35,926 nucleotides of DNA. It comes from Bacteroidia bacterium. GTDB taxonomy: Bacteria; Bacteroidota; Bacteroidia; UKL13-3. Positions within the stretch are counted from its first letter, which is position 1. Each line of letters starts with the position of its first letter. The position numbers were made by a program, and so were the translations under genes. Positions 9,001 to 15,771 of the stretch are shown here, in pieces. Location of the stretch: positions 1 to 35,926 of the forward strand of contig JAGPCK010000029.1 of assembly GCA_018058135.1 (NCBI GenBank). The letters run 5' to 3'. The notes under the pieces are model-generated. The model had not been told where the DNA came from and did no database searches. It saw only the letters and a program-made list of their open reading frames with translations.

Positions 9001-11677
9001 GATTACCGTAATACTTTGTTCCCCCGTATCCATACAGATAATAATATGAATTGGTTGTTTGAAAATCACGACCAAAAGTAAAGGTTGCATTAGCAATAGA
9101 GTCCCCACCCTGGTTGTAATCATAAAAAGTACCGTCACCATTATGCTTTACAATAAAGTTAGCCATGGTATTGTTCATACCCTGATAATAATTGTAGTAA
9201 TTTGATGTATTTTGATTATCTATAGTAACGGTATTGTATCTCGGACGGTTTATGCCTGTTGCTGATCCGTAAGAGTTAAACTGTAAATAATTGTTCCCCT
9301 GCATCAGGATATCAGCAGAGCCAATCTTGAGTATGGTATAATATAAGTACCAATAGCTGTTTACTTTCACCAGTGTAGTACCTCCAGTAAAGTCAGCTGT
9401 GGCAGCTCCGCCTGAACCAGATTGGAAAGAATAAATATCCAAATTATAACCATTGGATTTAAATGTTCCGTAATTCAAATACAGAGTGCTGGTAGTTGTC
9501 AACTTATCAAGTAATCTCCACTCTCCTGAGGTTTGGTTTTGACCCTGGAAATAAACCTGACATGGAAGTGTTTTGTTTTGCGTCTCAATGGTGTTACCTG
9601 TATTAACAGCTTGAAAATATAAATTACCATTGTAATTGAAGTTCATGTTGGCATCCAGTTTAAGGGATCCGAAAACATTTAACTGCTGGCTTCCGTTAAT
9701 TCCGGCTCCTGTTGTTATACCGGTCCAATTCAAATTTTTACATTCAGCGTTTACATCTACTGTGCAATATTGATTGGAAGCTGTATACGAGTTGGCATCA
9801 AAGAAAACATTATCAATACGGCTTGGTATAGCACAGCCTGCAGTTCCGCCTGAAGTGAGCGACCAATGCGAAGGGTCGCTCCAGTTACCCGTTCCGCCTA
9901 TCCAGTAAAAATTCTGAGCGGGAATAGTACTGATGTTCCACCCGCTAACATTACCTAAGTTAATGGTGTTGGTTGCAGTAAATGTGGCACCCCCAGCTCC
10001 GTCAATATCCTGTAACTGTGCCCAGTTAACTGATACAGTTCCTGAATTCTGACGCATGTAGGCTTTTGAACCACCACTTGAGCTGCGAATGAGAACAGTT
10101 TGCTGGCAGCTGCCGTTTATTGCCGTAAAATTTCCGTAGTATTGAGTGGAACCCGATCCTAAAATCATCTCACTTATATTGCCTACATCGATTGTTCCAA
10201 ATGAATCTGTATTCAGGAATTCTATACTTGGACGAATGCCTGAACCTACACTAGTTGTTTTGAATATGCCCCTGAATGCATTAGGACTATAGAATTTAAG
10301 TTTGGGAGCATAAAATGATGATGTGGCACTTAAGTGATTCACTGTAAAATTACGAAATACGCTGCTTGAATTTATCTCCAGATATTGCTGGCCATATGCG
10401 TTAATTGTCACATCTCTGAAAGTGCCACCATATACTGAATAAATCTGAGTAGCATAGGTTGCTGTCGCATTAAACACAACATCCCTGAAAGTCTTGTTGC
10501 CCGGATAGAAGATAAAACTATTTGTACCATCAAACTTAATGGTTGCATCTCCATTTATATAGGTTGTGTTAGTGTTCGGATAGATGCCAAACTGATAGGT
10601 TATTGTTGCAGTATCCGTACCTGTTAAATCAACAGTTACTGGATTGCCTGACCATGCCCAGAAATAGGTAGTGCTAAAAGGAAACCCGTTCGAAATAAAT
10701 TTATTTGCATTAGGATAAATTCCCGCACCAAGAGCAGTTACCTTTAGTGTATCCTGTAATTTATACTCTACATTATAGTTAGTACCACCTAACTCTATAC
10801 GGTGCATGTCTTTATTGCCACCACGAATATTGTACGTACCACCATGTGTAGCATAAAAATACATATATCCGCCTGTGTTATTGGGCAGTCCTGAATAGCT
10901 GGCATTTTTAGTATAAAAAGCCCGGCTGTTTACATCAAAACCACCATCTGTTATTTCCCACTGACCATCAATAGTTATAATAGCTAATGGTTGACCTACA
11001 AATGAACCGTTCTTAATGTAGTGAGTGTAGGCTGATGAATAAAATGTTGCTCCTGCCGGAACAACCACATCACCCTGGTTGGTGTAGAAGTATCCTTTAT
11101 TTTGGGTAAACTTTGACGTTCCGTCAAGCATCAAAGTTCCTGCGTCAATTTTAGTGTTATCGCCATTACCTGATTTTACAAAGTATGTAGAGTCATACAG
11201 GTTAAGGTTACCCGCAAATATTTGTATAAGACCTGAGTTCATGGTAAAGTTGGTCTTTCTGAATGTTGCACCAGCACCTGCAGTTATTCTGGACAGCTGA
11301 TTCCATGTAATCTTCCTTGACGGATTGATGTTGAACACATTCGCTGCATTTATACCTGCCGTAAAGTTGAATGTAACATTAGAGGTAATACCGCTGGTGA
11401 CAATAAAGTCTTTACAAAAGCCTTCAAAGTTAATTGTTACTGTTCCGCCTGATGAACTGAATGAGTTGGCATCAAATACCACATCATCAATTGGTGTAGG
11501 TACAATAGCTGGGTTTACACTACCTCCTGAACTGGTAGCCCAGTGGGTAAGGTCGGTCCACACACCTGTTCCTCCTACCCAATAATAGGTAGCAGCCGAA
11601 CCTTTAAGCCCGGAGGTGAGTAGGAAAAAAAGCATTGCCAGCCGGCATACTTTTTTGAAAATCTGATTCTTTATCAT
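1..11677 (-). CDS. Giant multidomain secreted adhesin-like protein (3' end outside window)
   Basis: An uninterrupted minus-strand frame runs from ATG 11677 to the window edge: 3892 codons with no stop. In-frame landmarks checked at W33, W592, W1009, W1426 and in the 240-bp repeats all fit one frame. Order of parts: signal peptide (about 1-29, hydrophobic MLFFLL core, ending GSAA); four beta-helix-like modules opening with YYWVGG-type motifs; SprB-like repeats and a PKD domain (about 1753-2075); one HYR domain (about 2076-2158); Ig-like domains; a jelly-roll-like insert (about 2416-2563); more Ig-like domains; twelve 80-residue HYR-like repeats (2773-3732); an Ig-like domain; then what looks like another beta-helix start (GGVG, ASGTFVRAKDIEV). 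Such proteins in Bacteroidota are exported by the T9SS and act as surface adhesins; the sorting domain would lie outside the window. Adhesin function is inference. It follows the 11694-12668 gene by 16 bp, suggesting one operon. Confidence 0.9.
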   Translation of the reverse strand, partial: MIKNQIFKKVCRLAMLFFLLTSGLKGSAATYYWVGGTGVWTDLTHWATSSGGSVNPAIVPTPIDDVVFDANSFSSSGGTVTINFEGFCKDFIVTSGITSNVTFNFTAGINAANVFNINPSRKITWNQLSRITAGAGATFRKTNFTMNSGLIQIFAGNLNLYDSTYFVKSGNGDNTKIDAGTLMLDGTSKFTQNKGYFYTNQGDVVVPAGATFYSSAYTHYIKNGSFVGQPLAIITIDGQWEITDGGFDVNSRAFYTKNASYSGLPNNTGGYMYFYATHGGTYNIRGGNKDMHRIELGGTNYNVEYKLQDTLKVTALGAGIYPNANKFISNGFPFSTTYFWAWSGNPVTVDLTGTDTATITYQFGIYPNTNTTYINGDATIKFDGTNSFIFYPGNKTFRDVVFNATATYATQIYSVYGGTFRDVTINAYGQQYLEINSSSVFRNFTVNHLSATSSFYAPKLKFYSPNAFRGIFKTTSVGSGIRPSIEFLNTDSFGTIDVGNISEMILGSGSTQYYGNFTAINGSCQQTVLIRSSSGGSKAYMRQNSGTVSVNWAQLQDIDGAGGATFTATNTINLGNVSGWNISTIPAQNFYWIGGTGNWSDPSHWSLTSGGTAGCAIPSRIDNVFFDANSYTASNQYCTVDVNAECKNLNWTGITTGAGINGSQQLNVFGSLKLDANMNFNYNGNLYFQAVNTGNTIETQNKTLPCQVYFQGQNQTSGEWRLLDKLTTTSTLYLNYGTFKSNGYNLDIYSFQSGSGGAATADFTGGTTLVKVNSYWYLYYTILKIGSADILMQGNNYLQFNSYGSATGINRPRYNTVTIDNQNTSNYYNYYQGMNNTMANFIVKHNGDGTFYDYNQGGDSIANATFTFGRDFQTTNSYYYLYGYGGTKYYGNLTFSGNGANLPRLELYYPIVAKKLTINNLGTFKFNTSYACTIDTLIINGTCLYRTNVGSMTAGTQATLNNVKWAVATYANVADLKLNGGGTYSGTNSVLLGNVTNWTMSSTPTNYYWVAGAGNWNDVNHWSNTSGGSPAGCLPGAGDNVFFDVNSFTAANQTVNLNVNGYCNNMVWNNVNNPRFSGGYELHVYGSMVLAPNLTWQQTGFVYFDSRKNGNTINTNGVKMYRAQFYGEGGYLGEWTLQNNLTVTDELYLRSGKFISAGYQVNARSITNDYNDSRITLDFTGTDTIYASHEVRFSSLPTAMMSGTNIKFTNSYNNTNRLYGGNKTFKDVQFNHTYNNGLSGPTIEVYDNNTFRNVTLSTIGWPAITYSGSNVFNDVTYNFNNATTNIPTVTYQGANTFNNLTVTSTGNGGPYLSLNQNNSFNSLIAAGLGTRLLLGASTTQTVNSLLALGNGSYPVIVKSQTQGTQATIYKPSGKVCLDFVLMQDIRANGLPNGSGGIQTTFFAGASSVNLGNNTNWNFSSCNAFYWVGDNGNWSDYANHWATSSGGTTFQTTVPGANDDVYFDANSFTTGGRTVNVDVSTVNVRDMKWGSATYNPTFTGSTEIRVYGDLELISNMNQNFTGEWKFMASDTGHVLNSGGKSMTNVSFIGGNSGAGAWKLLNPLNVSNNLNFDNGTLISNNKDINTKNFNSTTSNTRSLQLGSSTVTVLNGSWNPATLTNAQLVEGTSTIVMTGTGSSSAFYGNNLTYNNVTFTTTGTLAASLAGSNTFNTLKVEKGLTLSVESANQNMNQLVANGTCANLINIKSSTPGTQATFTKTSGVVNATFLNLTDIKAQGGATFNANYSNNISNNTGWNFTTPPSLNVTVNTTDVSCTSNNNGTATVTSVTGGISPYSYLWSTTETTPGISNLIPGTYTVKVTDSAGCFLTQNVVAINTPSYISAVPFSTSAVDVCLGTTINFTAGSPAQTVTGYKWNFGDFTTTTVQNPSKTFTTGGTYQVTLQYLDSGGCPATVSKTIRISDISRSIASTNVQCFGTGDGSITITASGGVQPLQYSIDNGTSYASSGVFANLAPGTYQVKVKDSINCTTNATAVTITQPSAVLAQTNTPTGTSCQSTSDGSIVFSATGGTTPYNYSINNGILFVTGNSFQNLTSGTYNLVVRDARNCATTAQTINLSVYDTVKPVIICPSNVSVGPDSGSCSASVNIAAPSTADNCGVASIVNNFNNTGNASGSYPIGTTNVIWTVTDVNNNTKTCTQTVYVSGLPIQTSNGGPVCVRDTIKLYASGGVSYSWTGPNGFTSTQQNPVILNATAAMAGTYTVTVVNAQNCSGTGTTSVVVNALPVMSATNNGPICEGGTVNLSASGAVSYIWSGPNSFAATTQNTSRSNLQVSDSGVYTVEGTGANGCRDDVSTSVAVKPLPEATITSASNAFCTGGSLLLNANTGSGLTYVWRKDGNTISGATSSSYTATTAGSYTVTVTSNGCTKTSAAKVVTINTNPSLSIAPATAVTCAGSPLTLTGSNNVSTTRTYNIALSNLINQSSSCATGSYYNGCSSQSPGFSWVDIGTGSVTNVQITFAIGVECHNGFTHTTTLNSVAGPSFAQTPGWCQCAGQASSTASNVTLNFANPNYNTGSTNTFYIGNVNTCMGFIQTAALSNNFAVVTVTYAGSGSSIASWSWTSGGDTTASKTVSPTTTTTYSLTGTTAAGCSTTVSKIVTVNALPAAPTANNAARCSTGSVTISASVVAGNTVDWYTNATGGSPLASGTVNYTTPAISATTVYYAETRNTTTGCKSSTRTAVTATVNSLPTASISAGSSTSFCPGGSVLLTSSAASSYLWSNNTTATTLTVSSSGNYSVIVTDANNCSATSAPITVWVGDTIQPTVTCKTDTVLLNASGTATITASNVVSASADNCGNPSISLSVSSFTAANVGNNSVIVTATDASNNIARCTTNVYVIEPAPVALCKNATLYLNAAGKVVLTPSVIDNGSYSLVGISNRTVSKDTFDCSNVGTNSVTLTVYNSFNKDASCTATVTIIDSIKPTVNTQNYTLYLGANGAGSLTVANIDNGSSDACGIASRTLSKTSFDCTNVGSNTVTLTVVDVNGNSNTGTATVTVVDNTAPSVTTQNYTLTLAANGTGSIAVADIDNGSSDTCGIASRTLSKTSFDCTNVGSNTVTLTVVDVNGNSNTGTATVTVVDNTAPSVTTQNVTINLSASGSASIAVADIDNGSSDACGIASRTLSKTSFDCTNVGSNTVTLTVVDVNGNSNTGTATVTVVDNTAPSVTTQNYTLTLAANGTGSIAVADIDNGSTDACGIASRTLSKTSFDCTNVGSNTVTLTVVDVNGNSNTNTATVTVVDNTAPSVTTQNYTLTLAANGTGSIAVTNIDNGSSDACGIASRTLSKTSFDCSNVGSNTVTLTVVDVNGNSNTGTATVTVVDNTAPSVTTQNYTLTLAANGTGSIAVADIDNGSSDTCGIASRTLSKTSFDCTNVGSNTVTLTVVDVNGNSNTGTATVTVVDNTAPSVTTQNVTINLSASGSASIAVADIDNGSSDACGIASRTLSKTSFDCTNVGSNTVTLTVVDVNGNSNTGTATVIVVDNTAPSVTTQNYTLTLAANGTGSIAVTNIDNGSSDACGIASRTLSKTSFDCTNVGSNTVTLTVVDVNGNTNTGTATVTVVDNTAPSVTTQNYTLTLAANGTGSIAVADIDNGSSDACGIASRTLSKTSFDCTNVGSNTVTLTVVDVNGNSNTGTATVTVVDNTSPSVTTQNVTVTLANGAASVTAAQINNGSSDACGIASMSVSPSSFNCTNIGSNTVTLTVTDVNGNSNTATATVTVVGAIPSVSIAQGLQPGFTQGGAIVLTAASATATSYAWTSGPSTPVNYVYASGNYTVTVTNIYGCTANATTAVNYTANNLLSSYVIISKKEVELEDHVTVHNGGVGSTSSCGEVEVKDASTITASGTFVRAKDIEVKSGSSVTTKTFTAVPTSILPTFLYNPYC
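481..3360 (-). repeat. 12 x 240-bp in-frame tandem repeat encoding HYR-like domains
   Basis: Twelve consecutive 240-bp units encode twelve 80-residue domains of the giant protein. Ten units (481-2880) are highly similar and in perfect register: tgtcaac-type openings recur at 721, 961, 1201 and so on to 2641 with no insertion or deletion. Two further units (2881-3120 and 3121-3360) are the same length but diverged. Unit landmarks read DACGIAS, SFDCTNVGSNTVTLTV and DVNGNSN, as in HYR/Ig-like beta-sandwich stalk domains. The outermost unit, 481-720, is also diverged and marks the C-terminal edge of the array. Confidence 0.95.
6420..11590 (-). repeat. Four large beta-helix-like modules with W-[VI]-[GA] opening motif
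   Basis: Within the giant protein the motif YYWVGGTGVW (W33), FYWIGGTGNW (W592), YYWVAGAGNW (W1009) and FYWVGDNGNW (W1426) opens four modules; each is followed by HW..TSGG and then DDV.FDANSF-like strings. Modules close with similar G-N-x-[ST]-x-W strings (LGNVSGW, LGNVTNW, LGNNTNW, ISNNTGW). Inside, short N-x-F-x-[ND]-[VL] rungs (NTFRNVT, NVFNDVT, NTFNNLT) recur every 20-30 residues, suggesting a right-handed beta-helix. The fold is inferred from the rung pattern. Modules 2 and 3 are each exactly 417 residues from motif to motif. Confidence 0.75.
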
Positions 11678-11693
11678 GGGTTATTATTTGTTG

Positions 11694-12668
11694 TTATCTA
11701 ATTTCTGTAATGAGGACTACACTATGATCCGAAATCGCTTTTTTATTTCTTTGCTCCTTTACGGATATATTTATTAAATACTTACCAAAACTACCGGACT
11801 TAATTTCCACTTTACCTGTAAGGTGATTGATGGAGAAATTACCGGTCTGGAATATTTTCTCTGCTGAGTATCCTTTGGCATATTGAACTGTTTCAAATGG
11901 TGGCTGATTAGTTAGAAATGAACCCACATAAACAGGATTCGAAAATGCCTTTGCCACATCCACGCCTTTTTCAGGAGCAGCATAATTGTACTTTACACCC
12001 TCAGCATAAAAGAACGGAGCGATGAGGTGAAAACTCACTTCATCACTGTCTGTGTTATTTAAAGCCGTTTCAAACGATATGGAAGAATTATTACAAAGGT
12101 ATTGGCCCGACATACGCTGAAGGGAAGGCATCGTATTTATTTCGGCATTCGAAGGATTAAACAAATGATTCGTCAATACAAAACCTTGTTTACTCATATT
12201 ATTGAGGTTAATCAAGCCACGGTCAAAAAAGCAGTATCCCCAAGTAAGGTCATAATCCATATATGGTAAGGCAACTTCAAGCCCTGCCGAATACCTCACC
12301 TGAGAAATGCAGGTTTGTTGTTCATTAAAACATGGGGCTGAAACATTGTTCTTCTGAACGAAAGAAGTGTCTTTCTTTAGTTCGAGCACTTGCACCAGAC
12401 GATTAGTCATTGATTCGAATACAGAAATATACTCTTTCTCCGGAGCATCGGATAAGCAGGAGTAGTAAACTATAAGGTGTGCCTGAACAACACCTCTACC
12501 TTTTAGATCTGAAAAAAGCTCTGCTCCTTTCAATTCATTAACCTGAATTACTTTTGATGGTAGTATCTGATTTTTTTGAGCATTGACTGAATCAGCACAT
12601 AAATACACCAAGAAGAGGAATAAAATCTTCTTGAATTTAATGCTCAAAACATTGTTAAATCGGGTCAT
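11694..12668 (-). CDS. Secreted stand-alone homologue of a gliding-adhesin N-terminal region
   Basis: A 324-residue protein with a likely signal peptide (hydrophobic ILFLFLVYLC, ending VNAQ near residue 30). The layout resembles the N-terminal region of large Bacteroidota surface proteins that carry PKD repeats and a gliding-type C-terminal domain. Landmarks are an early AHLIVYYSC strand, a central PCF..QQTC segment, a GYCFFDRG segment that parallels the Y.RCCRN string of the family, and a C-terminal FSINHLTGKVEI...GKYLINISVKEQRN string like the family's 'idp.TG.i.g.p...G.y.v.v.v.EyRnG'. Here that region is free-standing: no repeats and no sorting domain follow. It ends 16 bp before the giant adhesin gene, so the two are probably co-transcribed. 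Function is unknown; a partner or accessory protein of the adhesin is an inference. Confidence 0.65.
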   Translation of the reverse strand: MTRFNNVLSIKFKKILFLFLVYLCADSVNAQKNQILPSKVIQVNELKGAELFSDLKGRGVVQAHLIVYYSCLSDAPEKEYISVFESMTNRLVQVLELKKDTSFVQKNNVSAPCFNEQQTCISQVRYSAGLEVALPYMDYDLTWGYCFFDRGLINLNNMSKQGFVLTNHLFNPSNAEINTMPSLQRMSGQYLCNNSSISFETALNNTDSDEVSFHLIAPFFYAEGVKYNYAAPEKGVDVAKAFSNPVYVGSFLTNQPPFETVQYAKGYSAEKIFQTGNFSINHLTGKVEIKSGSFGKYLINISVKEQRNKKAISDHSVVLITEIR

Positions 12669-12759
12669 TGGTCAGGTTATTGTTTTCAATCCTAAAATAT
12701 TTACCTGATAACTATTAACAGGGCTATGGTTCTTAGGAAATGACGTCAATGTTACTCTT

Positions 12760-12795
12760 TACCGAATGCGAGGGCAAAAAAAAGGTACCAAATGC
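12760..12795 (-). promoter_or_regulatory. Paired TACCRAATGC elements upstream of the adhesin operon
   Basis: TACCGAATGC (12760-12769) and TACCAAATGC (12786-12795) are direct repeats 26 bp apart in the 158-bp gap upstream of the 11694-12668 gene, 92-127 bp before its start. The second is identical to an element upstream of the TPR kinase gene at 14919-14928. Paired direct repeats of about 10 bp are typical of LytTR binding sites. No TAnnTTTG promoter box was found in this gap. Binding by the LytTR protein at 14962-15684 is a hypothesis. Confidence 0.4.
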
Positions 12796-12826
12796 AATGA
12801 AAGTGCTACAAGAGGACAAAAAGAAT

Positions 12827-14857
12827 CTATTTTACCATAAAGTCAGAATCGGCTGGCTTTTCCGGTTGACCCGAATAAGGAAAAACAAGTGTAAAACAAG
12901 TACCGAAATTTGTTGAAAATTTAGCTGTTCCTTTTAATTGACGGGAAAGCTCATTCATAATACGGTAGCCAAGGTTAGGAGATAAAGCCGGGTCAAAGTC
13001 TTCAGGTATTCCTTTACCATTATCCGAAACAGCGAGTGTATAAAAACCGTCTCCATTATCTGAACAAGAAATATGGATGTGCGCATCCTGCGTATCTTCA
13101 GCAAATGCATACTTCACTGTATTAGTAATTAACTCATTTACAATTAAACCGATTGGAATAGCTTTTTCCATATCCAGCATAAGTCCTTTAGGTGTAATAT
13201 TCAGTATAACATCAATGTGTCCGGCATTATATACTTTCCTGAGGTGATTCCACAGTTGCTGTATGTAATCTTCGAGAAGTATAACCGAAAGTTCATCAAA
13301 TGAATATAGCTTTTGATGGATAATAGAAATGGTTTTAACCCTATTATGGCTCTCACGCAATGCTTCCAAAGCACTCTTATCCGTAACTGAATTAGCCTGC
13401 AGATTAAGTAAACTTGATACAATCTGTAGATTATTCTTTACCCTGTGATGTATCTCCTGTATCAAAACATCTTTCTCAATAGATTGATTCTGAATAATGA
13501 GTTGCTGTTTCTCCAATTGTTTATTCTGCTTCCTTTTAGCGGCATAAGCTGTATAAACAAAAATTCCCAATATCAGAAAAATGATTGCTACACCAAAAGC
13601 AATAATTCGTTCATTACTAAGGTTCTTATTCGACATTTTAAGAATATCGTTCTCCCTTAGTTGCTGCTTCACATTTAACCGCATCTCTAACTCTTTTTGT
13701 TTTAATAAACCCTGAGCTTGTACATTAGCTATACTCCTCTCCTTGGTTTCATTAAAAACACTATCGTTCCATTGAGTGTACAATTCGTAGTAGACTAATG
13801 CCTGTTGATACCTTTTTCTGCTTTGTTCAATGTGTGAAAGTACCTTATAGGCCTCTCCAATATAAAATTTTGCCTGTTGCTTACTTGCATCCTCAAGTAA
13901 TCGTTTAGCACATACTTCTGCTTTTTCTATGGTATGCTGTTTAATGTACAATTTTGATAGTGCAAGTAATGGCCTTAAAGAATTATCAGGCATCTGCAAA
14001 CTATCTAATACTCTTAGTGAGCCTGCCAAATAAGCTTCTGCTTCACTATATTTGCCCGACTCCAGATATATGTTACCTATTTCATAATTTATGGTAGCAT
14101 AGTTATATCTGCCTGAGCCTTTTCTTTCTGAATACTTAATGGCCTTTTTAATGTAAAGTTCGCTCATGGGCTTATTTCCGGCACGGTGATAGTCTGCAGC
14201 TATATTTATGCTGATCATACCCGCAAAAGATCCTTTCTTTACTAAAGTATCATGCATAAGTGCTTTATGAAAATAAGGCAAACTTTGTGAAGCCGGCCGG
14301 CCGGCTTCGGCAAGAAGAGACGCTGTATTGTTATACAATATAGCAATCATGTTGTGGTCACTGGTAAGCTCAGCAACTTTTAATCCATGCAGGTAATAAC
14401 TTAGTGCCTGATCATAATCTCCTTTATCCTGATACATTCCTGCAACCAGACTTAAACAAGAGGCCTCTTCAATTTTATTACCAGCCTTTCGGGCATACTG
14501 CAATGCCAAATTATACATACTCAAGCCATCCACCAGCTTTGACTGTACCACCAAAATAAATCCTTTGGTACGATAGCCATCTGCCATATAACCAAAATGA
14601 TTGTGCTTTTCTGCAATGCTAATCTCTTCATTTGCTAATCGAAACGCTTCATCAGGATCACTGAACTTAATGTTCCAGGCCAATTGTCCAAGCAAATATG
14701 CCCTGCCCGTATCTGTTTGCTCTGTTAAAATTTTATCGCGCAGGCATTGCTCCTTACTTTGAGCCATAGCAACTAAAGCCCAAAACAAGACAACTGATAA
14801 GAGAAGAAGTTTGCGATTAAAATACAACATTAGAAAACATCGGGGTAAATGGCGCAT
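12827..14857 (-). CDS. TPR-containing sensor histidine kinase (HisKA_2 type)
   Basis: A 676-residue membrane kinase, or 667 residues if it starts at the second Met (14830), which gives a better signal peptide (MLYFNRKLLLLSVVLFWALV). Parts in order: signal peptide ending VAMAQ; periplasmic TPR repeats (about 40-400; patterns such as YLHGLKVAEL and YFHKALMHD); one transmembrane helix (about 413-436, AIIFLILGIFVYTAYAA); a short coiled coil; HisKA_2 H-box EIHHRVKNNLQ with His470/471; HATPase with N-box NELITNTVKYAF and G-box VSDNGKGIP. This TPR/HisKA_2 kinase type commonly pairs with LytTR regulators in Bacteroidota, and a LytTR gene lies 104 bp upstream on the same strand. The signal sensed is unknown. 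Confidence 0.88.
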   Translation of the reverse strand: MRHLPRCFLMLYFNRKLLLLSVVLFWALVAMAQSKEQCLRDKILTEQTDTGRAYLLGQLAWNIKFSDPDEAFRLANEEISIAEKHNHFGYMADGYRTKGFILVVQSKLVDGLSMYNLALQYARKAGNKIEEASCLSLVAGMYQDKGDYDQALSYYLHGLKVAELTSDHNMIAILYNNTASLLAEAGRPASQSLPYFHKALMHDTLVKKGSFAGMISINIAADYHRAGNKPMSELYIKKAIKYSERKGSGRYNYATINYEIGNIYLESGKYSEAEAYLAGSLRVLDSLQMPDNSLRPLLALSKLYIKQHTIEKAEVCAKRLLEDASKQQAKFYIGEAYKVLSHIEQSRKRYQQALVYYELYTQWNDSVFNETKERSIANVQAQGLLKQKELEMRLNVKQQLRENDILKMSNKNLSNERIIAFGVAIIFLILGIFVYTAYAAKRKQNKQLEKQQLIIQNQSIEKDVLIQEIHHRVKNNLQIVSSLLNLQANSVTDKSALEALRESHNRVKTISIIHQKLYSFDELSVILLEDYIQQLWNHLRKVYNAGHIDVILNITPKGLMLDMEKAIPIGLIVNELITNTVKYAFAEDTQDAHIHISCSDNGDGFYTLAVSDNGKGIPEDFDPALSPNLGYRIMNELSRQLKGTAKFSTNFGTCFTLVFPYSGQPEKPADSDFMVK

Positions 14858-14918
14858 TAAAAATTAGAATGTAAGTAATCGAATTTGCAACAAAAAAAAT
14901 GGTCCGCATATAATATGT

Positions 14919-14949
14919 TACCAAATGCACTAAAAAGGGTACAAATAAC
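14919..14949 (-). promoter_or_regulatory. Direct-repeat element upstream of the TPR kinase gene
   Basis: TACCAAATGC (14919-14928) is followed 21 bp later by the related TACAAATAAC (14940-14949), in the gap between the LytTR regulator and the TPR kinase, 62-92 bp before the kinase start. Spacing of two helical turns between imperfect repeats fits a LytTR dimer site. The first 10-mer is identical to one upstream of the adhesin operon. This suggests autoregulation; it is not proven. Confidence 0.4.
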
Positions 14950-14961
14950 ATCCGACATACG

Positions 14962-15684
14962 CTACATGACCCTGTTAAGTTTGCTCATCAATTCATCTTT
15001 GAAGTTTCGACTCAGTGGTATCTCTGATCCATGCATGGTAATTTCAGAATGTGAAACGGCATCAATACGTTGCAAGTTGACCATGTATGATTTGTGAACC
15101 TGAACAAACATATCTTTTGGAAGATTCAATAATAGTTCTCTGAAATTGGAGCGAACAATACTTTTCCCTTTTTCAGTAACGATGTAGATATAATTATGAT
15201 CAGACTGAAGCCATAATATATCTGCAACATTTACTTTAACATAATTCCGGTCTGTCTTAACAAAAATGCAATCAGATAGAAATTTCTTATTTTGGTTTAC
15301 TGTACTTCTACCTGTATGTGCTGCAATAGCTACCTCAATAGAAGTAAATATATCCTCCTGTTCAAATGGCTTTACCAGATATCCGTTTGGATGTAACTCT
15401 GCGGCCAAGGAAACTGTAGCTTTATCTGAATGAGACGTAATAAAAACAAATGGAATGTCATACTTGCTTCGAATATGTTGACCCAGGTCAATGCCTGTTT
15501 TCAACCCACCTAAATCAATATCCACCAGCACTAGATCAGGCAAAGCGTTTTCTAATGCCAACAATGCTTCATCATAAGTTATGGCAGAGGGTAGTACATT
15601 ATAACCTAGTCTGGTGAGCATATCACTAATGTCCAATGCAACCAACGACTCATCTTCCACGATGAGAATTTTAAGTGCTTCCAT
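14962..15684 (-). CDS. LytTR-family response regulator
   Basis: A 240-residue cytoplasmic transcription regulator. The N-terminal receiver domain (1-125) has acidic pocket residues E10/D11, phospho-acceptor Asp55 in LVLVDIDLGG, a Thr/Ser in FITSHS and Lys in VKPF. The C-terminal LytTR DNA-binding domain (about 140-238) shows the usual strings DILWLQSDHNYIYIVT, SNFRELL, FVQVHKSYMVN and EIPLSRNFK. It lies directly upstream of the TPR kinase, its likely partner. Length and layout are normal for the family. Candidate target sites (TACCRAATGC) lie upstream of the kinase and of the adhesin operon. Confidence 0.9.
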   Translation of the reverse strand: MEALKILIVEDESLVALDISDMLTRLGYNVLPSAITYDEALLALENALPDLVLVDIDLGGLKTGIDLGQHIRSKYDIPFVFITSHSDKATVSLAAELHPNGYLVKPFEQEDIFTSIEVAIAAHTGRSTVNQNKKFLSDCIFVKTDRNYVKVNVADILWLQSDHNYIYIVTEKGKSIVRSNFRELLLNLPKDMFVQVHKSYMVNLQRIDAVSHSEITMHGSEIPLSRNFKDELMSKLNRVM

Positions 15685-15740
15685 GTAGTATAGAGATTTT
15701 TGGAAGGCAAGATAAGGATTCTATTCAACATGCATATAGC

Positions 15741-15769
15741 CAATTGATGCTATAAAAATGTATCAATTG
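15741..15769. repeat. 8-bp inverted repeat CAATTGAT...ATCAATTG
   Basis: Perfect arms at 15741-15748 and 15762-15769 are separated by 13 bp. They sit in the 87-bp gap just after the receiver gene stop (15772) and before the LytTR gene start (15684). The stem is AT-rich and has no T-tract on the minus strand, so a simple intrinsic terminator is unlikely; an operator is equally possible. Confidence 0.35.
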
Positions 15770-15771
15770 CT

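Noticed and set aside
3135..11585. Scattered plus-strand open frames (for example 6834-7202 and 11325-11585)
   Set aside because: All are antisense to the giant gene, lack recognisable motifs and have no promoter or family match.
12669..12826. Possible small RNA or terminator in the gap between the TPR kinase gene and the adhesin operon
   Set aside because: No stable hairpin with T-tract and no promoter consensus was found; only the paired 10-mers stand out.
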